Below are positions 1-5,745 of a stretch of 15,063 nucleotides of DNA, one piece after another. The number at the start of each line of letters is the position of its first letter. The stretch's first letter is position 1. This DNA is from Rhodospirillaceae bacterium UBA3470. GTDB lineage: Bacteria; Pseudomonadota; Alphaproteobacteria; Rhodospirillales; Casp-alpha2. The stretch lies in NCBI GenBank assembly GCA_002378125.1, contig DFRF01000188.1:1-15063 (forward strand), in the 5' to 3' direction. Both the position numbers and the translations under genes were made by a program. The notes under the pieces are model-generated. The model made no database searches. It saw only the letters and a list, made by a program, of their open reading frames with translations, and was not told the DNA's origin.

Positions 1-1205
1 TTCTTGATCCCATTGATCTGGCCGACGATGAAAATCATAACTATTAATGCGCCGATGGAATGGCTAGAAACTTGGTTGTCAAATTTTGCCGGCCTTACTG
101 CCCACAATATGCGTAAAGACAGCAAAACAGACATCACTGCTAACATATATCCAGGTATCATATAGACGGCGGCCGCCTGTTTAGCGACCAATACGGCCTG
201 GGCCAACTGAGCAGCGCTTATGCCGACGATGCCCCTCATATCATCGGTGTTGAGTTGAATTTGGCTTTGGCGAGACCTCCAGGCGGCCAAACCTATCGTG
301 ATTGCGGCGAGGATAAGTGGAATTTTTATGCTTGGACGTTTCAGTATCTTAAAGAATGCTTTTGTGTATTCATCAATATTGACAAACCCACTTGGACCGC
401 CTCCGTGGCTACCTTGTGTTGAACTCAACTTCACGAGCCAGTCGAAGAACAAGCTGAGGGCGTCAATTGCTGGCAGGAAGAAAAATATGAATGCGATGGC
501 ACTTACCGCCACGAATATCAGTCTTGGCGCAAAACCGCTTAACAGAAATAAGGGTAGGATTAAAATTGGGGCTGCGGTGACTTTCGTTGCTATAATGAAG
601 CCGCCAATGACACCATACATTACGGCTAAAATACGCGGTTGTGGTATAACTGGAGCTCTGCCACGACCGCACAGCATCCCAGCGATTAACAGGCAAGTAG
701 CGAAGACTAGTAATGCTTCTGGTTTAGGTTGGAATGCGTGCTTAAGTACAATTGATGACGCAAATGGAGACAGTTGACAGGTGATGGACGGCAGCCACGA
801 GCCGAAGGCGGAACGGCCGATTATACCGATCAAAAATATGGCCGATGCCGATAGTATGATTGCCAAATTGGATAAAAGTTTCAGATATTTCTCGGGATCA
901 GCGAGAACCAGATCCTGGATGTTTCCCGTAGAATGGAGATTTCCCAATCCCAGGATCACGGCATTAAAGGCGTGAACAGTAATACCGGGGTGATAGATAT
1001 GCCCCGGCGTGTCGCCATTTAGGAGATTGATGCCGTCTAATAGGTAAAAATAGGTGGGATCTGATAGATACCAATGCCAAAAAGGTCCCACATGAGAACG
1101 AACAAAAACCAACACAACGACGAACGAAATTGGGATTATGGCGGCAATTAATGCGCGGCTAGTTAGGTTATCGCGTTGGGCGAACGATGTAATTTGGGAG
1201 ATCAA
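1..1205 (-). CDS. Multi-pass membrane protein, GT-C glycosyltransferase-like (partial, C-terminus beyond left edge)
   Basis: Reading the minus strand from 1205 gives 401 codons with no stop up to the window edge, so the gene continues outside. The product is very hydrophobic, with likely membrane helices near residues 19-36, 110-130, 165-180, 192-222, 226-246, 292-308 and 352-368, plus one starting near 382. After the first helix comes an aromatic and acidic stretch (SDPTYFYLLDGINLL, residues 48-62) and then IYHPG (70-74). Later features are KPEA (161-164) and an AKQAAAVYMIPGY segment (340-352). This layout resembles GT-C/PMT-type enzymes that move sugars from polyprenyl phosphate carriers; that assignment is inference from pattern, not a recognised ortholog. 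The start is a TTG overlapping the preceding phosphatase stop by four bases (TTGA). Two sampled 60-base rows (from 61 and 541) hold 27 and 24 G+C, against 34 in the row from 9301, hinting at a different history. Confidence is high that it is coding, low for function. Confidence 0.8.
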   Translation of the reverse strand, partial: MISQITSFAQRDNLTSRALIAAIIPISFVVVLVFVRSHVGPFWHWYLSDPTYFYLLDGINLLNGDTPGHIYHPGITVHAFNAVILGLGNLHSTGNIQDLVLADPEKYLKLLSNLAIILSASAIFLIGIIGRSAFGSWLPSITCQLSPFASSIVLKHAFQPKPEALLVFATCLLIAGMLCGRGRAPVIPQPRILAVMYGVIGGFIIATKVTAAPILILPLFLLSGFAPRLIFVAVSAIAFIFFFLPAIDALSLFFDWLVKLSSTQGSHGGGPSGFVNIDEYTKAFFKILKRPSIKIPLILAAITIGLAAWRSRQSQIQLNTDDMRGIVGISAAQLAQAVLVAKQAAAVYMIPGYMLAVMSVLLSLRILWAVRPAKFDNQVSSHSIGALIVMIFIVGQINGIK

Positions 1206-2032
1206 AGACTGGTCTCTATCGAGGACAATAATGTCAAGTCATGCAACAACTTCCAATTTTTTCGATCCGGAGCCATGAGCAGGGCTCGCCCCTTATGCGG
1301 TGGTACGGGCGTATAGGCTTCCATGCTGTCCGTGTAAGCATTAAAACCGCCAGCCTCGGCATGGATCAAAGCCCCCGCCGCATGATCCCACGGTTTCAAG
1401 GAGCCCATATACCGGGCAAAATCCAGCTTTCCACGTGCTAGATCCGCGTACTCGGCCCCAACACACCGGTATCGCGTCATTTTTGAGGGAATTTTGAGAT
1501 TTTCCGTTGCTTGGCGTTGATAGAGAATTTCACGGAGGCGTTTATTCAAAGAGCCTTTGAGCTCTGAGAGATCTTCGCGATCGGTGATTCTAAGTTGACA
1601 GCCATCTTCCCACGCGCCCTGCCCTTTGGCCGCATATACCATATGACCGCGATGAGGTTCGTAAATCCAACCCGCTAAGGTCTCAGAACTGTGGACGAAC
1701 GCAATAATCATTGCGAAACAAGGATTGCCGTCAGCATAGTTTTGCGTGCCATCGACAGGGTCTATAATCCAAACAGGATCTGGGCCCTCGAGCGCATTCA
1801 TGGATGAAGGATCACGAGCAGCCATTTCCTCTCCCACAGTGCGACTTCCGGGAATTACCTCTCGCAGGCGTTCATCAAGGGCAGCTTCAGCTCTTTCATC
1901 GGCAATTGTTACAATATCTCCCGGGTTCTTTTCGCGAATCTCCGCATGACTTAAGTTTTGGAATCGTGGAAGGACTTCACTTGCGGCAACTTCGCGTATA
2001 ATGGCATCTACTTTGGTCATGTTGGGAAACAT
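1202..2032 (-). CDS. Inositol monophosphatase family protein
   Basis: This 276-residue protein has the family's metal-binding signatures in order: GEE at residues 67-69, WIIDPVDGTQNY at 88-99 (Asp91 and Asp94 as metal ligands) and KPWDHAAG at 213-220 (Asp216). The length is typical. The family removes phosphate with magnesium from substrates such as inositol phosphates, histidinol phosphate or 3'-phosphoadenosine phosphates; the sequence alone does not settle which. The ATG at 2032 is preferred to the one at 2020 because an AAGG ribosome-binding sequence lies about eight bases upstream. The gene follows a small regulator-like gene by 59 bases, and its stop overlaps the start of a membrane gene (TTGA), suggesting cotranscription and coupled translation with that gene. 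Family assignment is firm; substrate unknown. Confidence 0.92.
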   Translation of the reverse strand: MFPNMTKVDAIIREVAASEVLPRFQNLSHAEIREKNPGDIVTIADERAEAALDERLREVIPGSRTVGEEMAARDPSSMNALEGPDPVWIIDPVDGTQNYADGNPCFAMIIAFVHSSETLAGWIYEPHRGHMVYAAKGQGAWEDGCQLRITDREDLSELKGSLNKRLREILYQRQATENLKIPSKMTRYRCVGAEYADLARGKLDFARYMGSLKPWDHAAGALIHAEAGGFNAYTDSMEAYTPVPPHKGRALLMAPDRKNWKLLHDLTLLSSIETSL

Positions 2033-2091
2033 TCGGAAGGCCTTTCAAGATGATTGCATGAAGCCTTTAGGTCACGCGTAGGCACAGATAG

Positions 2092-2361
2092 TTAATTCCC
2101 ATGAATGTCTCTATCACGGTGATAGGCTTCAATAAAATCGTCAAGAATTCGCCCTGCTTCGGAACTGAAATCTGCACGTTGAATGAGCGCCCGGGTAACA
2201 AATGTCGCAAAACTGACGGCCTCGCCCTTCCCTCTTAACCGAAAGCTCTCTGAGAACTGGTCGAGTTCGTCATGAACGGAACGCCGCGCCACAACGTTCA
2301 ATTGTGATTTCACCAAACGGTGTTTATCTCGCCATTTCTTCTGATGTTGCGTTGAAGCCAT
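2092..2361 (-). CDS. Small basic protein, ribbon-helix-helix-like, function unknown
   Basis: An 89-residue protein starting at ATG. The N-terminus is basic (QKKWRDKHRLVK, residues 7-18). It is followed by a short strand-like stretch (SQLNVVARR), an acidic helix (SVHDELDQFSESF), a glycine turn (RLRGKGE) and a second helix (AVSFATFVTRALIQRA). That strand-helix-helix order fits the ribbon-helix-helix DNA-binding fold, which acts as a dimer on palindromes; the C-terminal third looks like a further amphipathic helix. I do not recognise a named family. The first in-frame start is this ATG, since a TAA lies 18 bases upstream; ribosome binding is weak (GGG about 11 bases before). A good promoter and a perfect 12-base palindrome lie directly upstream, fitting an autoregulated repressor. 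Likely real, because of its coding character, clean fit in the gap and own promoter; function is inference. Confidence 0.7.
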   Translation of the reverse strand: MASTQHQKKWRDKHRLVKSQLNVVARRSVHDELDQFSESFRLRGKGEAVSFATFVTRALIQRADFSSEAGRILDDFIEAYHRDRDIHGN

Positions 2362-2379
2362 GCGATTCGGCCCAAATTA

Positions 2380-2391
2380 TCTACTAGTAGA
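2380..2391. promoter_or_regulatory. Perfect 12-base palindrome, candidate operator
   Basis: TCTACTAGTAGA is a perfect inverted repeat placed two bases downstream of the -10 hexamer and covering the expected transcription start, 19 to 30 bases ahead of the small regulator-like gene. A protein bound here should block initiation. The neighbouring ribbon-helix-helix-like protein is the obvious candidate binder, by inference only. Confidence 0.4.
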
Positions 2392-2393
2392 AT

Positions 2394-2422
2394 ATGATAT
2401 TGCAGGCGAGACAAAAATTCAA
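2394..2422 (-). promoter_or_regulatory. Sigma-70-type promoter of the small regulator/IMPase/membrane-protein unit
   Basis: On the minus strand a -35 TTGAAT (2417-2422; 4 of 6 consensus bases) is separated by exactly 17 bases from a -10 TATCAT (2394-2399; 5 of 6). It begins 19 bases after the hflX stop and would start transcription near 2387, about 26 bases before the ATG at 2361. No terminator hairpin was seen between hflX and this promoter, so read-through from hfq-hflX is also possible. Confidence 0.55.
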
Positions 2423-2441
2423 TGAGATCATCCACCGTCCG

Positions 2442-3752
2442 TCAGAGACCTTGCTGGAACCGCGCTGCGCGGATGGGGGAAAGGCGGACCTTGATGGAAA
2501 TTTCAGCGTCCGTGTCTTCCCGATCGATGACTTCGCCATTTTGGTATAGCCATGCCAATCGGCGTCCGTCCGCATGATCAATCTTGATGTCAAGAATCTC
2601 AAACCCTTCAGCCAGGCGCTCGGCCAAGACATCAAGAAAGTGCTCACATCCTTCTCCAGTCATGGCTGAAACTGGGATGGCTACAGAATTGTCACGTTTG
2701 GCGCGTGATGCGGTCGCACTTTTCGCTTTGGGATCCAGACGGTCGATCTTGTTTAGGACTTCGATCATCCGCCGTTGCGATTGCTCATCGATACCTATGT
2801 CGCCCAAAACCCGCTCCACATCTCGTTTCTGTACATCCGTGTCGGGATGCGAAATATCGCGGACGTGGACGATGAGATCAGCTTCGTTCACTTCCTCAAG
2901 AGTCGCGTGGAACGCGTTCACCAACTCGTGCGGCAATTCAGAAACGAACCCGACGGTGTCGGACAGGACGGCTTGGCGTCCATCTGGTAGATCAATGGTG
3001 CGCATGGTGGGGTCGAGTGTTGCAAACAGCTGGTCCCTGGCGACCACATCAGCCTTGGTTAAGGTATTGAAAAAGGTCGATTTTCCTGCGTTTGTATACC
3101 CGACAAGGGCGATCACGGAATACGGAACCTTCTTTCGGGCCTTGCGGTGAAGGTCACGGGTGCGCCGGACGTCTTTCAACTCCCGTTTGATGCGGTCTAT
3201 GCGTTGATCAATAAGGCGTCTATCGATTTCAATCTGCCGTTCGCCGGGCCCGCCCATAAAACCGGCGCCCCCACGCTGCCGTTCCAAGTGAGTCCAGCTC
3301 CGCACAAGACGACTGCGCTGATATGTCAGCGCTGCGAGATCCACTTGAAGGCGCCCTTCCTTGGTGCGCGCCCTTACGCCGAAAATCTCCAAAATGAGCC
3401 CCGTGCGATCAATAACCTTGCAATTTAGACCGCGCTCTAGGTTCCGCTGTTGAACGGGGCTTAGTGTACAATCCATGATGACGATGGCCTTATTGCCCTT
3501 TTGCTCGGCATAGGTGGACACCATCTGGTTCAGGCGTTCGATGGAACCCTTTCCTAAGAATGCAGACGGGCGCGGTTTCGCGATGTTGATGACTTCAGCA
3601 TGGACAATCTGGAGATCAATGGCGCCGGCCAATCCCACGGCTTCCGCGAGGTCGGAATCCGTATCCCTGGTTGCGTGGTGGGTCGTCGTGACGTTCGGGT
3701 GAACCACGAAACACGGCGTTGCAAACTCTCGGACTTGGGTCGCCTCTACCAA
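2442..3752 (-). CDS. hflX: GTPase HflX
   Basis: HflX is a ribosome-associated GTPase that in other bacteria splits stalled 70S ribosomes. The 436-residue product has the HflX N-terminal domain (about 40-150) and the glycine-rich linker GGAGFMGGPGERQIEIDRR (161-179). The G domain follows: G1 GYTNAGKS (218-225), G3 DTVG (265-268), G4 NKID (334-337) and G5 VSA (361-363). A short C-terminal domain ends the protein. Length is normal. It lies 33 bases after hfq, a very common pairing. The chosen start is TTG, with GAAAGG about ten bases upstream; no ATG suits this frame near the N-terminus, and the next plausible start is a GTG at 3707. An 11-codon minicistron (ATG at 3781, TAG at 3746) spans the start region and could couple hfq and hflX translation. 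Confidence 0.96.
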   Translation of the reverse strand: MVEATQVREFATPCFVVHPNVTTTHHATRDTDSDLAEAVGLAGAIDLQIVHAEVINIAKPRPSAFLGKGSIERLNQMVSTYAEQKGNKAIVIMDCTLSPVQQRNLERGLNCKVIDRTGLILEIFGVRARTKEGRLQVDLAALTYQRSRLVRSWTHLERQRGGAGFMGGPGERQIEIDRRLIDQRIDRIKRELKDVRRTRDLHRKARKKVPYSVIALVGYTNAGKSTFFNTLTKADVVARDQLFATLDPTMRTIDLPDGRQAVLSDTVGFVSELPHELVNAFHATLEEVNEADLIVHVRDISHPDTDVQKRDVERVLGDIGIDEQSQRRMIEVLNKIDRLDPKAKSATASRAKRDNSVAIPVSAMTGEGCEHFLDVLAERLAEGFEILDIKIDHADGRRLAWLYQNGEVIDREDTDAEISIKVRLSPIRAARFQQGL

Positions 3753-3785
3753 AGATGCCAGCCTTTCGGAGAGCGCGACATGCGC

Positions 3786-4049
3786 TTAGTCAGCGTCTGC
3801 TTCTCCATCGGCCGCTTTTTCCGGCCCAAACAACTGGATCGGCGACGACGGCATCACCGTGGATATCGCATGCTTGTAAACGAGTTGTGTATGCCCGTCC
3901 CGACGCAGGAGAACGGAGAAATTGTCGAACCATGTGACGATGCCTTGTAGTTTCACTCCGTTGACAAGAAACACCGTTACAGAAGTCTTGTTTTTCCTAA
4001 TGTGGTTCAGAAATACATCTTGCACATTTTGAGATTTTTCCGGGGACAT
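3786..4049 (-). CDS. hfq: RNA chaperone Hfq
   Basis: Hfq forms a hexameric ring that pairs small RNAs with mRNAs. The 87-residue product carries the Sm1 motif (VTVFLVNGVKLQGIVTWFDN, about 24-43) and the Sm2 motif with the hallmark YKHAIS (about 58-63). The conserved NVQDVFLNHIRKNK N-terminus includes the proximal-face residues. The C-terminal tail is short and acidic (GEADAD end); acidic Hfq tips help release RNA in Escherichia coli. The ATG has a strong GAGGG six bases upstream. The gene follows a 127-base spacer after the HAD phosphatase gene, so it probably has its own promoter, and it precedes hflX by 33 bases. Confidence 0.98.
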   Translation of the reverse strand: MSPEKSQNVQDVFLNHIRKNKTSVTVFLVNGVKLQGIVTWFDNFSVLLRRDGHTQLVYKHAISTVMPSSPIQLFGPEKAADGEADAD

Positions 4050-4071
4050 TTTGGACCCTCTAATTATTTGC

Positions 4072-4113
4072 CGAAAACCAGAGTGGCGGTTTGGGCTCTC
4101 CCAAGGTTTTTCG
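4072..4113 (-). other. Hairpin in the hfq leader
   Basis: In the transcript an inner stem UUGGG-AGAG-CCCAA (4091-4104) is flanked by outer arms CGAAAAACC (4105-4113) and GGUUUUCG (4072-4079). These can pair with one bulged A and an 11-base one-sided bulge. It ends about 22 bases before the hfq start and upstream of its GAGGG. There is no run of T after it on the minus strand, so it is not a terminator of the upstream gene. A role in hfq regulation is inference. Confidence 0.35.
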
Positions 4114-4147
4114 TTATTTTCGGTTCTCCACCCATTTACCGACCCTA

Positions 4148-4153
4148 ATTTTA
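4148..4153 (-). promoter_or_regulatory. Possible -10 element of an hfq promoter (weak)
   Basis: TAAAAT on the minus strand, within the spacer after the HAD gene and about 100 bases ahead of hfq, matches 5 of 6 bases of the -10 consensus. No convincing -35 sequence lies 16-18 bases upstream, so this is only a candidate. Confidence 0.22.
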
Positions 4154-4176
4154 TCTAGGCTAAGAACATCTGCAGT

Positions 4177-4851
4177 CTACAGTTTGTCGAGGAAATTGGA
4201 AAGTGCCATACAATGTGGAAATTCAATGTCCGCTTGAGCCTTATATGTTGAATGTGCGGCGCGCAGTTGCGCCCCGACCAGAATGGCTGTGCAGTCTGCA
4301 TTCTTGGCGCATTCAAGATCAATGTCGGCATCGCCAATGAACCAGACGTGGGGTCCGGTTGGGATATTTGTTCCCCAAAGCGCCAGGTCTACGGGGTCAC
4401 GAGCCGGCTTGTCTCGCGGGGCATCGTTGGCACCGACGATTGCACTAAAATAGTTTGTCCAACCAAGATGAGCTACCTCTGCGCGCAAGACGTCGCCGCG
4501 TTTATTGCTTACAATCGATAGGGTCAATGACTTGGACGCAAGGCGTTCGATCAACTCCTGCGCCCCGGCAATGATTTCCAGCTTCTCGGTATGAATTTCG
4601 TAGTAGCGATTATAGAATAGATCCATTGCGTACTCCCACTCGTCGCCGAAGAGCTCAGGAAAACTCTCGCGCGCAGACCGGCGGACTCGCTGGCGGGTCT
4701 CATCCATTGTCCATGGGGCATGACCGAACGCCAAAAGTGTGGTGTTGAGGGCATCGCGAATGACCGGAAAGGTATCGACCAGGGTATTGTCCCAGTCGAA
4801 GATTACGGCACTTGGATTAGGGATTGGCGTTTCTGAACCCTGTCCGCTCAA
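4177..4851 (-). CDS. HAD-superfamily hydrolase, phosphoglycolate phosphatase-like
   Basis: A phosphatase of about 224 residues with all four HAD motifs. Motif I is FDWDNTL (Asp19 nucleophile, Asp21 general acid), motif II SIVSNK (the Ser), motif III the Lys in RDKPARDP and motif IV IGDADIDLECA. An alpha-helical cap sits between motifs I and II, as in Gph/PGP-type enzymes. The substrate is not determinable; 2-phosphoglycolate or another small phosphate ester is possible. No ATG or GTG lies ahead of motif I in a sensible place. A TTG at 4851 overlaps the transaminase stop as TTGA, so this is the likely start, with translation coupled to the upstream gene. The frame stays open far upstream to 5301, but that part is antisense-like nonsense inside the transaminase gene. 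The gene sits between dat and hfq. Confidence 0.88.
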   Translation of the reverse strand: MSGQGSETPIPNPSAVIFDWDNTLVDTFPVIRDALNTTLLAFGHAPWTMDETRQRVRRSARESFPELFGDEWEYAMDLFYNRYYEIHTEKLEIIAGAQELIERLASKSLTLSIVSNKRGDVLRAEVAHLGWTNYFSAIVGANDAPRDKPARDPVDLALWGTNIPTGPHVWFIGDADIDLECAKNADCTAILVGAQLRAAHSTYKAQADIEFPHCMALSNFLDKL

Positions 4852-5729
4852 TTCCAGGTGTCCGTGGTTCTTGGCCCCCCATGGGCCTCCATGTATTCGA
4901 CGTAGGCATCCAAAATACGGTTGGTCAACTCGCCAACATGTCCGTTTCCGATGGACTGACCGTCGATACGCGTCACGGCTTTTACGTGCGATGTCGAACT
5001 CGTAATGAAGGCCTCGCGGGCCGCCAGGGCTTCTTCGGGGGTGAATGGTCTCTCCATAATGTCGATACCGGCATCGGTCGCGGCCTCGAGCACGGAAAGC
5101 CGGGTCACGCCATTTAAAATGGAGGTGCTGGCGTTGCGTGTCACCAGATCGCCGTCGGCAGTGACTATCCAGGCATTCGTCGAAGTCCCTTCCGTCACGT
5201 ATCCTTCGTTGTCCACCTGCCACGCTTCGAAGGCGTCGGCGTCGCGGGCTTGTTGCTTGCCAAGAACATTTGGCAACAGAGCCACCGACTTGATGTCGCA
5301 TCGCTGCCAGCGGATATCTGGAATTGTAATGACGTCAACACCGGTCCGCAGGGCGTCCTTATCCATGGGGTCCGATTTGCGCGCCGTGATGACGAGGGCG
5401 CTTTCGGAATGGGCCGGGAACGGATGATCGCGTGGTGCGACACCTCGGGTTACCTGCAGATAAACGAGGCCGTCCCGCACATGATTCCGCCGGACGATCT
5501 CTTTTATGACCACCATCAGAGCGGCGCGGCTCAAAGGCCATTTGATCCGCAACTCGCTTAGTGAATGTGCCAAGCGGTCCAAATGGCCCTGTTCGCCGAT
5601 CAGCTTGCCGGCCATGACGGCAAACACTTCGTAGACGCCATCCGCGAACTGGTAGCCCCGATCTTCAACGTGAACTGCCGCATTCCGATGCGGTACATAT
5701 TGTCCGTTCACATAGGCAATGCGCGCCAT
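4848..5729 (-). CDS. dat: D-amino-acid transaminase (fold-type IV PLP enzyme)
   Basis: A 293-residue class IV aminotransferase that interconverts D-amino acids and 2-oxo acids, for example supplying D-glutamate or D-alanine. Matches to the Bacillus D-amino-acid transaminase run throughout: EDRGYQFADGVYEV (22-35), QVTRGVAPRDHPFP (92-105), RWQRCDIKSVALLPNVLGKQ (140-159) and VTEGTSTNAW (178-187). Lys147 is the PLP lysine and Glu180 the cofactor-contacting glutamate. Tyr33, Arg100 and His102 match the carboxylate-trap residues that distinguish D-amino-acid transaminases from branched-chain enzymes. The ATG at 5729 is chosen because AAGGGA lies about nine bases upstream and family similarity begins there; an in-frame extension to 5837 overlaps trkA and does not look like protein. 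It follows trkA by 16 bases and overlaps the HAD gene by four. Confidence 0.92.
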   Translation of the reverse strand: MARIAYVNGQYVPHRNAAVHVEDRGYQFADGVYEVFAVMAGKLIGEQGHLDRLAHSLSELRIKWPLSRAALMVVIKEIVRRNHVRDGLVYLQVTRGVAPRDHPFPAHSESALVITARKSDPMDKDALRTGVDVITIPDIRWQRCDIKSVALLPNVLGKQQARDADAFEAWQVDNEGYVTEGTSTNAWIVTADGDLVTRNASTSILNGVTRLSVLEAATDAGIDIMERPFTPEEALAAREAFITSSTSHVKAVTRIDGQSIGNGHVGELTNRILDAYVEYMEAHGGPRTTDTWN

Positions 5730-5745
5730 GCCCAATCCCTTTTGT

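Noticed and set aside
463..696. Minus-strand frame of 77 codons inside the membrane gene
   Set aside because: It is a different frame within the longer coding frame and lacks protein-like composition.
298..777. Plus-strand open frame of 159 codons at the left end, and a plus frame at 781-975
   Set aside because: Both are antisense to the continuous minus-strand membrane gene, whose frame has clear transmembrane and GT-C-like character.
2384..2647. Minus-strand frame of 87 codons overlapping the end of hflX
   Set aside because: It lies mostly inside hflX in another frame, overlaps the promoter region and shows no domain.
2584..3150. Plus-strand frame of 188 codons antisense to hflX
   Set aside because: A shadow of the G domain of HflX; serine/arginine-rich with no domain.
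4089..4111. Rho-independent terminator on the plus strand (TTGGG-CTCT-CCCAA then a T run)
   Set aside because: There is no plus-strand gene to terminate, and the stem is only five base pairs; on the coding strand it lacks the T run.
4852..5301. N-terminal extension of the HAD phosphatase to give 374 residues
   Set aside because: The extension is an arginine-rich out-of-frame reading of the transaminase gene; the HAD motifs begin only after 4851.
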